Both the position numbers and the translations under genes were made by a program. This document shows positions 8,416 to 16,074 of a DNA stretch of 64,000 nt, piece after piece. The notes under the pieces were generated by a model. The model worked only from the letters and a program-made list of their open reading frames with translations. It was not told where the DNA came from and searched no databases. Each line of letters opens with the position of its first letter. The first letter of the stretch is position 1. The DNA is from an uncultured Candidatus Saccharibacteria bacterium (GTDB lineage: Bacteria > Patescibacteriota > Saccharimonadia > Saccharimonadales > Saccharimonadaceae). The DNA lies in the NCBI GenBank assembly GCA_937924995.1, contig CALEXY010000013.1, forward strand, positions 1 through 64,000. Direction: 5' to 3'.

Positions 8416-9147
8416 ATGAAGGATATTAATATTCTAATCATTCCAGCAGAGGGCGACTCTGTGGAAACTGAATCATGGTATGCTAAAGATGTTTCTTATC
8501 ATTACGGCACAAGTCAGGTGCAAATTTTCCAGTATAACGGCAATAGGTCTATTATTAACGGTATACAGGAGAGTGTGACTGATTTTTTTGATCAGAATGA
8601 AGGAAAATTCGAAATTCATGCACAGGGTGGCTTTGGTGCGGCTGTCGCATACGAGATGGCTATGTGTCAGCCAAGTCAAATTACGAGAATATTTTTTATA
8701 GGTGGTGCACCCTGTACCGCTATGCGATTTATTCAAAGGGTATTCCATACACATTTATCACGTTTATGGTATTTTAGTAAAATTCCATTTTTTGCCGACG
8801 ATCCGAACCCATATAATGATGAAGTGATAGCTGCAATTAAGCAGTCTTCCACCGATTGTATGAGGAGAGATCCATTATTATACTGTAATCAACTCGGTCT
8901 GATTGGAAGATGGGAACCCAAAAAACGCCTGGAAAATATCGAGGCATATTTTATACCAAATGGGGATTCTCTTCGACCAGATTGGTGGGATAACAGTTAT
9001 GATAATAAAAAGGCAGCTCAAATATGGGAGAGCTATGGCGTTGAGCCTCTACCAAAACCAGGTGGAGGATTTAGCTTTTACAGCCTAATGCCATCCGAAG
9101 AATTATTTAAAGTATTAGATACTGTCAAAGACAATCATTGCAATTAA
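8416..9147 (+). CDS. Alpha/beta-hydrolase-like protein lacking the nucleophile serine
   Basis: The 243-residue protein has an alpha/beta-hydrolase feel: an early beta strand (INILIIPAEGDS), then AQGGFGAAVAYEMA where hydrolases have GHSxGGAVA, then a strand IFFIGG. Aligning the nucleophile elbow places Gly72 where the catalytic Ser should be, so it is probably non-catalytic or a different fold. Start is ATG 8416, because AGGAGGTGA (8402-8410) overlaps the in-frame GTG at 8407 and is the Shine-Dalgarno. An extended -10 (TGTTATAAT, hexamer 8372-8377) precedes it. Function unknown. Confidence 0.65.
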   Translation: MKDINILIIPAEGDSVETESWYAKDVSYHYGTSQVQIFQYNGNRSIINGIQESVTDFFDQNEGKFEIHAQGGFGAAVAYEMAMCQPSQITRIFFIGGAPCTAMRFIQRVFHTHLSRLWYFSKIPFFADDPNPYNDEVIAAIKQSSTDCMRRDPLLYCNQLGLIGRWEPKKRLENIEAYFIPNGDSLRPDWWDNSYDNKKAAQIWESYGVEPLPKPGGGFSFYSLMPSEELFKVLDTVKDNHCN

Positions 9148-9158
9148 CCTCCAAAAAA

Positions 9159-9183
9159 AGGCTGCACTAAGCAGTCTTTTTTT
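9159..9183 (+). terminator. Intrinsic terminator after the 8416 gene
   Basis: Stem AGGCTGC / GCAGTCT (one G-T pair) with loop ACTAA, followed by a T-run. Confidence 0.8.
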
Positions 9184-9251
9184 ATGATTCTCGCCACATA
9201 AAGTTATTTGATATAATCTATAATACCCTAACTATTATCCGTAGTTTTACA

Positions 9252-9281
9252 TAAAAAATACCCGGACTAAACGCCCGGGTA
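9252..9281 (-). terminator. Intrinsic terminator after the 9306-9689 gene
   Basis: On the minus strand, stem TACCCGG / CCGGGTA is followed by TTTTTT. Confidence 0.8.
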
Positions 9282-9305
9282 CATCGGTAATAAAGGAAGT
9301 TTTTC

Positions 9306-9689
9306 TCAATTAGCAATCAGAGTGAAAGTTCCTTTACGATTTTTGGCATCATAATATGCCGAAAACCGACTATACCTATAGCGATAAGTATTATCTCCTC
9401 GAAGAAGATGATCCTTATCCACATCACAGTAACCTTTTAGAATAAAACTTTCTCCAGAACCGTCTTCGTGTTCGATTCCGGTTATCTTAATATTGGTCAC
9501 CGGTAAGAGTAAATGCAGTTTAGTAGCATCATCACCGTGGTTTGAACATCCTTGTGAGATACCAAAATTTACAGCAATTTTCGCGTCCTTACTATAGACG
9601 TACATACATGCATCAAATAAAGCGCTCTTACTCGGACCACTAAAGATCTCATAATGGTTAGTTACGTTCTTGCTTGTTGAGTTGTTCAT
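9306..9689 (-). CDS. Hypothetical protein
   Basis: This 127-residue protein has no signal peptide or transmembrane helix. Its alternating pattern and Tyr-rich stretch (YRYRYSRFSAYY) suggest a small beta-rich soluble domain. No family recognised. It has its own consensus promoter, an AAAGGAGG Shine-Dalgarno 5 nt before ATG and its own terminator, so it is a single-gene unit. The Shine-Dalgarno sits in a loop between ACGAA and TTCGT inverted arms, which could modulate translation. Confidence 0.7.
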   Translation of the reverse strand: MNNSTSKNVTNHYEIFSGPSKSALFDACMYVYSKDAKIAVNFGISQGCSNHGDDATKLHLLLPVTNIKITGIEHEDGSGESFILKGYCDVDKDHLLRGDNTYRYRYSRFSAYYDAKNRKGTFTLIAN

Positions 9690-9771
9690 ACGAACCTCCT
9701 TTAAATGTGCTACCCAGATACATTCGTAAAATGGGTTGGACTATCTAATCCACTATTGAATTAGTTCTTGT

Positions 9772-9800
9772 ATTCTATCATGTTTATGTTATTTTGTCAA
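9772..9800 (-). promoter_or_regulatory. Sigma70-type promoter of the 9689 gene
   Basis: -35 TTGACA (9800-9795), 17-nt spacer, -10 TAGAAT (9777-9772). Confidence 0.75.
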
Positions 9801-9899
9801 TGTGTGTTACAGCTAAGCATCACTTTGTCAAAAAGCACTCGTGGAGTATTGATAATATTCTTTTATGGTTAATAGCAGGGGTGGTGTTACAATAGGATT

Positions 9900-10412
9900 A
9901 TGCAGCGACTTTTTACGATTGATCTAAAAGATTATGATTCGAATTTAGAAAAATTTTATCGCCCGTCGGTACGCGGGATTATTTTGGATCCAAACGGTAA
10001 GGTGGCAATGATTTATAGTGAGAAATATCATTTTTATAAATTTCCGGGTGGCGGGATTGAAGGCGATGAGACCCATCTTGAAACTTTAAAACGAGAAATC
10101 AAGGAAGAGACCGGAATGATTTTGAAGCCGGAATCAGTGCGAGAATTTGGCGAAGTTTTGCGAACACAAAAAATGCAAAAAGATGGCAAGGATGTGGTTT
10201 TGGTGCAATATAATTATTATTATTTGTGTGAGACTGAGAATGAGATCGGCACACAAAGCTTGGATGATGGCGAAAAAGAGTTGGGATTTGTATTAAAATT
10301 TGTGTCAATCGATGAGGCCATTCGGACGAATAATAATTTTCAAGATGAAACGATTGGAAAGCATACGGTCGAGCGAGAAAATCGTGTTTTGGAATTGGTG
10401 AAAAATTTATAA
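9900..10412 (+). CDS. Nudix hydrolase
   Basis: The 170-residue protein has a complete Nudix box from G51 to M73, including REIKEETGM with the metal-binding Glu residues. The family hydrolyses nucleoside diphosphates linked to another moiety. Sequence alone does not give the substrate; housecleaning of oxidised nucleotides or NDP-sugars are both plausible. The -10 box TACAAT (9888-9893) ends 6 nt before ATG 9900, so the transcript is probably leaderless. Confidence 0.9.
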   Translation: MQRLFTIDLKDYDSNLEKFYRPSVRGIILDPNGKVAMIYSEKYHFYKFPGGGIEGDETHLETLKREIKEETGMILKPESVREFGEVLRTQKMQKDGKDVVLVQYNYYYLCETENEIGTQSLDDGEKELGFVLKFVSIDEAIRTNNNFQDETIGKHTVERENRVLELVKNL

Positions 10413-10433
10413 CGCGATTTTAGATTTCGGCAT

Positions 10434-10456
10434 AAAAAATCGGCTAAGGATGCCGA
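10434..10456 (-). terminator. Intrinsic terminator downstream of the CAU tRNA
   Basis: On the minus strand, TCGGC / GCCGA with loop ATCCTTA is followed by TTTTTT. A longer TTCGGCAT/ATGCCGAA inverted repeat (10426-10457) overlaps it. Confidence 0.6.
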
Positions 10457-10482
10457 ATGAAGTAGTTCGCAAGTTTGCCGTT

Positions 10483-10509
10483 CCATAAAGCTCCACAGGA
10501 GCTTTATGG
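10483..10509. repeat. Perfect 12-bp hairpin overlapping the tRNA CCA end
   Basis: CCATAAAGCTCC, a 3-nt loop (ACA), then GGAGCTTTATGG. The last three plus-strand bases are the complement of the tRNA 3' CCA (10507-10509). There is no T-run directly after it, so it is not an ordinary terminator. Confidence 0.75.
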
Positions 10510-10582
10510 TGGGGGCGGTTGGGCTCGAACCAACGACCAAGCGGTTATGAGCCGCCTGCTCTAACCCCTGAGCTACGCCCCC
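10507..10582 (-). tRNA. tRNA with CAU anticodon, probably tRNA-Ile2 (lysidine) rather than elongator Met
   Basis: A 76-nt cloverleaf with acceptor GGGGGCG/CGCCCCC, D-arm GTAGCTCAGGGGTTAGAGC, anticodon arm GGCGG-CTCATAA-CCGCT, T-arm GTTGG/CCAAC and encoded ACCA. The D-arm, anticodon arm and variable loop (TTGGTC) resemble E. coli ileX from memory more than metT. If so, TilS would convert the CAU wobble C to lysidine so that AUA is read as Ile. Elongator tRNA-Met remains the alternative. Confidence 0.85.
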
Positions 10583-10664
10583 AGGGTAGTTTTATTTTAC
10601 CATAAAATGCTATAATAAGGGCAAGGATTAGGGGTGGCACCGGAAATTCTTGAGAATTCTAATT

Positions 10665-11111
10665 ATGAAAACAAATAACAAAATTCAATTACATCTGAAA
10701 CTCAATCAGCTCCGCTACTGGATGAAACATTCCCTGTTTAGTAAGGAACGAATTATGTTTTTGTTGCTGCCGACGATGTTTGTGTTTTTGCTTTATTTTT
10801 CGGTACAGTCGATTACCAAAAACTGGAACCTACAACAAACTCTAAACACAAAGCTACAGGAAAAACAATTGATGGAGCTCAAGGTTTCAAATATGAAGCT
10901 AGAAAATCAATACTACGCTTCCGAGGAGTATCAAGAGCTGATGGCGCGAAAATTACAGGACAAAAAAGCCAGTGGTGAAACCATGGTGATGCTACCGATT
11001 AATAGTGATATTGCAAAACAAAAACACGCTAATCAGAAGTTCAGTTCGAACAAACAAGAACAAGATAACTCGAATTTTCGTCAGTGGATGAGATTCTTGT
11101 TTAGGATTTAA
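10665..11111 (+). CDS. FtsL/DivIC (FtsB)-like cell-division membrane protein
   Basis: A 148-residue bitopic protein: a cytoplasmic N-terminus of about 30 residues, one transmembrane helix (about residues 34-54), then a coiled coil (LQQTLNTKLQEKQLMELKV...). That is the layout of septal FtsL/FtsB/DivIC proteins. The start is taken as ATG 10665 rather than the in-frame TTG at 10650, because no ribosome site supports the latter. It follows a CAU tRNA on the opposite strand. Other single-helix coiled-coil proteins cannot be excluded. Confidence 0.6.
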   Translation: MKTNNKIQLHLKLNQLRYWMKHSLFSKERIMFLLLPTMFVFLLYFSVQSITKNWNLQQTLNTKLQEKQLMELKVSNMKLENQYYASEEYQELMARKLQDKKASGETMVMLPINSDIAKQKHANQKFSSNKQEQDNSNFRQWMRFLFRI

Positions 11112-11210
11112 TAGCCAAAAATACATAACTTGCAATAAGAGCAATCTGGCTCTTAATATAAATACAGATAAAGTTTTATCAGCGAAAAGCATCTTAATTT
11201 TCGGATTGAG

Positions 11211-11240
11211 AAAAAACCGGCTTGGAGGGACCGGTTTTTT
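11211..11240. terminator. Strong intrinsic terminator
   Basis: AAAAAACCGG, a 10-nt loop, CCGGTTTTTT: symmetric, so usable on both strands. It closes the 10665 gene and the small minus-strand ORF. Confidence 0.85.
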
Positions 11241-11286
11241 CAGGGAAATATTTTGTGATGTTTTTTATTTTACGACCACAAGCAAT

Positions 11287-11406
11287 TTAGGGGGCAGATT
11301 TAAAAATAAAATAAATAAACCTATTCCTACTTGGGTCGTCAAAAAGCAAAAAGAGAGATAAAAATCTAGAAACTGATAAAATAAAAAGCTCGAAGGCTTT
11401 ATACAT
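11287..11406 (-). CDS. Candidate small hydrophobic protein (39 aa)
   Basis: ATG at 11406 is preceded by GGGAGAG and, further upstream, an extended -10 box TGCTATAAT, so transcription and translation signals line up. The peptide starts MYKAFELFILSVSRFLSLF, continues LLFDDPSRNRF and ends IYFIFKSAP: a probable single membrane helix followed by a short polar turn and second hydrophobic stretch. The frame ends before the strong terminator at 11211-11240. No family known; it may be a non-gene, but the signals make it worth keeping. Confidence 0.35.
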   Translation of the reverse strand: MYKAFELFILSVSRFLSLFLLFDDPSRNRFIYFIFKSAP

Positions 11407-11516
11407 AACAAATTCTCTCCCAAAAATTGTATTATTTTGATTATAGCACTACATAAGCAGAATGGCGGGAGAAAATTTAGGAAATTTATGTTCAAAATAT
11501 TGAAATTTGGCAGAAA

Positions 11517-11544
11517 AAATCCCCTAATTTGATTTAGGGGATTT
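11517..11544 (-). terminator. Intrinsic terminator of the 11561-11767 gene
   Basis: On the minus strand, stem AAATCCCCTAA / TTAGGGGATTT is followed by a T-rich run. Confidence 0.85.
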
Positions 11545-11560
11545 CGTAATCGGTTGAAGA

Positions 11561-11767
11561 TTATTTCTTCTTGGAAAGAGTCAAGAAACCGTTACGTGGG
11601 TTTTCATTGACAACGCGATCTTCTGGAAGATCAACTGGAGTACCCTTAGGGTTGTTCTCAGTCTTGGTGAAGAAATAGATAGTTTGTGGCTTGCCACCGC
11701 GAAGGGTTACTTCTGACTTGTGTAGGTAGTAGGTAATTCCCTTGCTGTTTTTATGACTATAGGCCAT
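11561..11767 (-). CDS. Small conserved-looking hypothetical protein (68 aa)
   Basis: A basic 68-residue protein with patterns YYLHKSEVTLRGGKPQTIYFF and a C-terminal LTLSKKK (first stretch residues 13-33). It resembles short proteins that I recall as common in bacteria with small genomes, but I cannot name a function. It has a consensus promoter, an AAAGGAGG site 5 nt before ATG and its own terminator, which argues for strong single-gene expression. Confidence 0.75.
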   Translation of the reverse strand: MAYSHKNSKGITYYLHKSEVTLRGGKPQTIYFFTKTENNPKGTPVDLPEDRVVNENPRNGFLTLSKKK

Positions 11768-11795
11768 TTGTCCTCCTTTAAATAAGTATAGTTTT

Positions 11796-11824
11796 ATATT
11801 AGATTAGATAAAGATAAGTGTCAA
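11796..11824 (-). promoter_or_regulatory. Sigma70-type promoter of the 11767 gene
   Basis: -35 TTGACA (11824-11819), 17-nt spacer, -10 TAATAT (11801-11796). Confidence 0.75.
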
Positions 11825-11916
11825 GAGATTTTATGGGGGTGAAATAGGGGTGGGAAAACTTTTATGCTTTTAACAGGGGTGGTAATCTGGAAAGTTGGTG
11901 GGGTATTTTTAAGGAA

Positions 11917-12669
11917 TTATTTCAAAAATAGAAGAGCAAGGCGAAGGAAGGCAAAAATAATTAGACGAATCACGATGGCAATAATGATAACGGCACAAAG
12001 CAGAACTGTAATCCCAGAGAGGCTTGGGGTCCAAATCGGCGAAACGAAATCATAGCGATAAAGCGCGGTAGGCGGGAGGTCGGCGGTGAGGCTAGTCGTG
12101 AGCTTGTCGGTGGCTGGATAACTATTAATCACACCGGTCATACAATTAAGATAGCCGGGACTATTCCAACCCCAACCGTTACGGATAGCCTGTGGTTTAC
12201 AGGTTTCCATAGCTTTGGCGAAGATATTACCATTAGGATTACCGTCGGGATTTTGGCTGAGCTTAGACTCGGCTTCGCGTAAGGCAACGGTGGCCTGGCG
12301 GTTATATTGATGTTCCAAATAAATTGGACCAGTGCCGAAGGTCAGTGTGGTGTGACCGTTTTTTTCGACGAAATTCACGATGGTATGAGAAGAGCTAAAA
12401 TCTCGCAGATTTTTCAGGGTGGTGCGAATATTCTGGTCAATTTCGGCTTGTGGTAAATCGGTGCCATCGGCAGCCTTACCCTCGTCAGCTTTTTCGACCT
12501 TGGTTTTTAAATCCATCATTTTCAGATGATCAAAGCGCAAAAAAGTGGCGGAAAGAAAAAGTAGTGGCAATAGGCTCAAAAATAATTGCCAGGTCTTGAT
12601 CTGTTTTAAGAAGGTCAAAAAGCGCTTCCTCTTGTCTTCCTGACGCTCCTGCTTCAAAACACCACCCAT
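11917..12669 (-). CDS. Hypothetical membrane-anchored protein
   Basis: A 250-residue protein with one transmembrane helix near residues 26-44, an extracytoplasmic domain of about 160 residues with a Cys pair (CKPQAIRNGWGWNSPGYLNC), and a second helix at the C-terminus. The start is taken at ATG 12669, not the longer frame at 12720: TATAAT (12685-12680) lies 10 nt before it, and the longer start would overlap murC by 35 nt. Function unknown; its location after murC suggests an envelope role. Confidence 0.65.
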   Translation of the reverse strand: MGGVLKQERQEDKRKRFLTFLKQIKTWQLFLSLLPLLFLSATFLRFDHLKMMDLKTKVEKADEGKAADGTDLPQAEIDQNIRTTLKNLRDFSSSHTIVNFVEKNGHTTLTFGTGPIYLEHQYNRQATVALREAESKLSQNPDGNPNGNIFAKAMETCKPQAIRNGWGWNSPGYLNCMTGVINSYPATDKLTTSLTADLPPTALYRYDFVSPIWTPSLSGITVLLCAVIIIAIVIRLIIFAFLRLALLFLK

Positions 12670-12685
12670 ACTGGTTTTAATTATA

Positions 12686-13972
12686 TCATAAGAACTTTTG
12701 GCGGAGCCATGGGTCGGCATCGCCGGCGGACATTAATATAACCAGATAATTACCGGCAAGATCTTGGCGAAGCTTGGCGAAAAGCGTATCGTCCAACTCG
12801 ACTGCGGTACCGATTTCAAGATTATCTAGTGAATTAAGAAAATCACTTGGAGTGAGAATTTTTAGTTTAGGATTTTCGCGCGAAAGATAGGTCGGCAACC
12901 AATAAAGTTTTTCAATGCCGTGGAAAATATCCCGATATTCATCAAAGAATTCGTGCTGGCGAATATTTTGATGTGGCTGATAAAGAATCACCACGCCTTT
13001 TTTCTGCGTACGCTTGGCTTCCTCGAGAGCGACATTGATGGTGGCACGAATTTCCTCTGGGTGATGTGCATAATCCGAATAAAGCCCGTCAGCTAGACGT
13101 TCAAAACGACGCCCGACACCTGGGAATTGATTGATCGCCTGGATAATTTCAGCATAATTAACCTCGCGACCGAGCGATTCGAGAATTCGCTGTACCGCTT
13201 TAATGGCGAGCGTAGCATCGAGACGACGCGCTTCACCCGGCAACATTAATTCGCTAGCTGCCATCAAAACAACATCTGGATGTTTATCGGCGAGAAGTTC
13301 GGCGTGGTGAAGATTGGCATGTGGCCCAAAAATAAGCCGTTCACTCTGGGATTCAAATTTCAAAAAGGCATCCTGATATTCGGTTTCGGTAGTAAAAATA
13401 TCTGAGTGATCATAAGAAACAAAAGTAATGAGTGAGAGCCAAGGATGAAAGGCGAGAAAATTTCGATCATATTCATCGGCTTCATAGAGTAGGAATTGAT
13501 CATCTGAATCATATTTCGCAGAGGGAGCAAAATTGAGAGTGGAGCCGACCATATAAGAAGCCTTTAAGCCGAGTTTTTGACTGAGCCAAATTAACATCGC
13601 CGTGGTGGTCGTTTTACCGTGAGTACCGGCGACGGCCACCATTTTAAGTTGATGTTTTTCAACCAGAGTTTCAATCAATTCATCGCGCTTAGAAATTTTT
13701 AAGCCCAGCGACTTAGCCCGTTGATATTCGGGATGAGATTCGGTGATGGCTGAAGTATGAACATACCAATCGATCGGATGCTTTTGATGAATTTCTGCCA
13801 AATAATCGCCGGTTTGGGGACCGATCGCGAAGGTGAGATTTTTAGCCTTTAATTCCTTAGTGATGGGACCTTCGTGAAGATCGGAGCCAAAAACATGATG
13901 CTCTGCATCATGGGCAAAAAGGGCGAGCGGGCCCATGCCGGTACCGGAAATGCCAGAGATAAAGATGTTCAT
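12686..13972 (-). CDS. murC: UDP-N-acetylmuramate--L-alanine ligase
   Basis: A 428-residue Mur ligase with all three domains: N-terminal Rossmann motif SGISGTGMG, ATP P-loop AGTHGKTTTT, and C-terminal YAHHPEEI. The MurC/Mpl features (HHPxE, VHTSAI) support addition of L-Ala to UDP-MurNAc, the first step of the peptidoglycan stem peptide in the cytoplasm. Mpl is the closest alternative. The start overlaps the stop of the preceding GNAT gene (ATGA), so they are translationally coupled. It ends in TGA, showing TGA is a stop here. Confidence 0.88.
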   Translation of the reverse strand: MNIFISGISGTGMGPLALFAHDAEHHVFGSDLHEGPITKELKAKNLTFAIGPQTGDYLAEIHQKHPIDWYVHTSAITESHPEYQRAKSLGLKISKRDELIETLVEKHQLKMVAVAGTHGKTTTTAMLIWLSQKLGLKASYMVGSTLNFAPSAKYDSDDQFLLYEADEYDRNFLAFHPWLSLITFVSYDHSDIFTTETEYQDAFLKFESQSERLIFGPHANLHHAELLADKHPDVVLMAASELMLPGEARRLDATLAIKAVQRILESLGREVNYAEIIQAINQFPGVGRRFERLADGLYSDYAHHPEEIRATINVALEEAKRTQKKGVVILYQPHQNIRQHEFFDEYRDIFHGIEKLYWLPTYLSRENPKLKILTPSDFLNSLDNLEIGTAVELDDTLFAKLRQDLAGNYLVILMSAGDADPWLRQKFL

Positions 13973-14409
13973 AATTTTTTCCTAAAGAAATTAGTATCGT
14001 AAATTTCGGCACCGTGAGTCTTGTAAAAATTCTGAGCTACTTCACGACCATGACCACAGGTGAATTCAAGATTTTTGCAGCCTTTTTCCCTAGCCCAATC
14101 TTCATAGGCTTGGAAAATTAAATCTCCCACACCTTTACCACGAGCGGCACTATCCACCACAAAATCTTCGAGATAAGCATTCTTATAAATTCCTGCACCA
14201 AAAGTCACAGAGACCGAAGCCATACCGAGAATCTGTCCATCTTCCACGGCAAAAATGAGATCATGATATGGAGACTGAGTGATTTCCGTGAACCAGTCCG
14301 GACTAATCTCACCCTTGTCCTTGCCACTACGAGAAAGTTGAATCAGAAGTTCCCGCACGCGCGTGGCGATTTCTGGTTGATACTGTTTAAGACGTTCAAT
14401 TTTAACCAT
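13969..14409 (-). CDS. GNAT-family N-acetyltransferase, possibly GNA1-like
   Basis: The 146-residue protein carries the acetyl-CoA motif A (YLEDFVVDSAARGKGVG, with RGKGVG binding the pyrophosphate) and the GNAT C-terminal NFYKTHGAEI. The LEDxVVD wording and the context between glmM and murC recall glucosamine-6-phosphate acetyltransferases of the GNA1 type. That is inference; an amino-sugar or protein acetyltransferase is equally compatible with the sequence. It is in an operon with glmM (12-nt gap) and murC (4-nt overlap). Confidence 0.75.
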   Translation of the reverse strand: MVKIERLKQYQPEIATRVRELLIQLSRSGKDKGEISPDWFTEITQSPYHDLIFAVEDGQILGMASVSVTFGAGIYKNAYLEDFVVDSAARGKGVGDLIFQAYEDWAREKGCKNLEFTCGHGREVAQNFYKTHGAEIYDTNFFRKKL

Positions 14410-14421
14410 AATTCCCTTTCT

Positions 14422-16017
14422 TTATTCAAATACGGTTTCAGTGAGGCGCTCAGCGATAGCGTCGGCAGTTTTTTGTATAGCTTCTGCGTCGTCACCCCAG
14501 ATAGTAATGCGGACTAAATCTTCGGTACCAGAGGCGCGGATATTGATTGACCAGCCGGCAGGAAGATTGGCGGTTTCAGTGGCAATGAATTTCTCAGCAG
14601 TTTCCGTGAGATTACGAAAAGCCTGCTTAGTCTGACTATCGACTGGTTGATTCTTGATGGTTTGTGGAAGTTTTTGGAAATTTTGACAGAGAGTTGATAG
14701 GCTCGGCAGAATACGCTCAATATTTTCAGTAGTTTGACCGGCTTTTTCATCCTGAATAGTCTGATAACCCGCAAGTAAGGTATCTTCGTTCTGGAATTTT
14801 TCACGAGCTTCGGAAAGAATCTTAGTGATTACGAGCGCAGTAAGCACACCGTCGCCCATTGGTTCACCAGGCAGAATAATATGCCCACTCTGTTCGCCAC
14901 CCAGAAGAATACCGTCTTCACGCATCTTGGCAGAAACATTTTGATCCCCGACATCGGTCATGGCGATTTTAATACCAGTTTTTTCTGCCCAATTTAGCAA
15001 ACCCTTGTTGGCCATAATCGTGACGCAGACCTCTGGTACGGCTAGATAATTTGCTAAAATCACAATCATGTCATCACCATCAATAATCTGGCCATCTCGA
15101 TCAATCATTAAGCAGCGATCACCGTCACCATCGAAGGCCGCGCCAAAATCGAGTTGCTTTTCTTTAACTAACTGAATGAGTGGTTCGAGATGAGTACTGC
15201 CACAGCCAGCGTTAATTTTTTCACCAAAACTAGCATCCTCGTGGATAGCAATAACTTCGGCACCGAGTTCTTCAAAAATTTGCTTAGCAGTAACAGAGGT
15301 GGCGCCACAAGCGAGGTCAAGACCGATGCGTAAGCCAGAAAAATCTGGCTTCTGGCGCACCGAGGTGGTAGCTGGACCAAATTGAGCTAAATAAGTACGG
15401 AGATGATCGAGATAGCGCGAAAGTGCATCTTCATGGAGATCTTCACGAAATTCCGGACTATGCACATCGAAACCAGATTCATTTTCCAGGGCATTTTCGA
15501 TCGCATTGACACCGGACTGCGAAAGTTTAATACCGTAAGGATATTTTTTCACCAAATGAGAAAGATTTTCACCGGAATCATTAGTGCCAGTACCAGAAAA
15601 AGCCACACCGCCTGGCATGGTAGCCTCGAGCCCGCCAATCGTATCACCGCGTTCGAAAATTTTAATACCATTATCAGTGTAGGGGTTATGGGAAGCGGTG
15701 ATATCAATGGCCAGATCATAGCCCATTTCATAAAAAGCATAATTGATCGCCGGGGTCGGCAAAACACCCACCGTACCGTGATCAATTCCGACAGTTTCCA
15801 GGGCTTCCTCAAAATAGCGAATCATCCATTCAGTGGATTCACGTGTATCGCCACCAATCAAGACTCGAGCTGGACGTTCGAGTCCACTTTCATCTTCTTT
15901 TGCATTACCTAAATAACGGACAATACCGAGAGTAACGGCTTGAATAAAGCCGGGGGTAAAAGCTTCTGCCTTTTGTCTAATACCGTCAGTACCGAAATAT
16001 TTGATTTTACCTTTCAT
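14422..16017 (-). CDS. glmM: Phosphoglucosamine mutase-like phosphohexomutase
   Basis: This 531-residue alpha-D-phosphohexomutase carries TASHNPYTDNGIKI (phosphoserine loop), DGDGDR (Mg loop), GGEQSGHII (sugar loop) and SGTEDLVRI (phosphate-binding loop). GEQSGH fits GlmM best, converting glucosamine-6-P to glucosamine-1-P for UDP-GlcNAc. It is about 80 residues longer than usual GlmM, largely in inserts around residues 180-215 and 425-475. Promoter TATAAT lies about 30 nt upstream with TGGAG before the ATG. Confidence 0.82.
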   Translation of the reverse strand: MKGKIKYFGTDGIRQKAEAFTPGFIQAVTLGIVRYLGNAKEDESGLERPARVLIGGDTRESTEWMIRYFEEALETVGIDHGTVGVLPTPAINYAFYEMGYDLAIDITASHNPYTDNGIKIFERGDTIGGLEATMPGGVAFSGTGTNDSGENLSHLVKKYPYGIKLSQSGVNAIENALENESGFDVHSPEFREDLHEDALSRYLDHLRTYLAQFGPATTSVRQKPDFSGLRIGLDLACGATSVTAKQIFEELGAEVIAIHEDASFGEKINAGCGSTHLEPLIQLVKEKQLDFGAAFDGDGDRCLMIDRDGQIIDGDDMIVILANYLAVPEVCVTIMANKGLLNWAEKTGIKIAMTDVGDQNVSAKMREDGILLGGEQSGHIILPGEPMGDGVLTALVITKILSEAREKFQNEDTLLAGYQTIQDEKAGQTTENIERILPSLSTLCQNFQKLPQTIKNQPVDSQTKQAFRNLTETAEKFIATETANLPAGWSINIRASGTEDLVRITIWGDDAEAIQKTADAIAERLTETVFE

Positions 16018-16074
16018 AACACTCCATTTTCAACTAGTTTCTATTATACATCTTGGAGATACGCGGCGCAAAGA

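Larger units (their letters stand above)
11112..11560. other. 449-bp gap between annotated genes
   Basis: It contains a weak stem AAGAGC/GCTCTT near 11138-11156, a strong terminator at 11211-11240, a candidate 39-codon gene on the minus strand (11287-11406) with its own -10 box, and the terminator of the next gene at 11517-11544. A longer minus-strand frame across 11265-11495 has no convincing ribosome site and looks fortuitous. I recognise no structured RNA. Confidence 0.6.

Noticed and set aside
11265..11495. 76-codon minus-strand frame rich in Phe/Leu/Cys
   Set aside because: No ribosome site at its start and it overlaps the better-supported 39-codon frame and its promoter.
11864..12055. 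63-codon plus-strand frame with many Arg codons
   Set aside because: Antisense to the 11917-12669 membrane-protein gene and composed of its reversed hydrophobic codons; no signals of its own.
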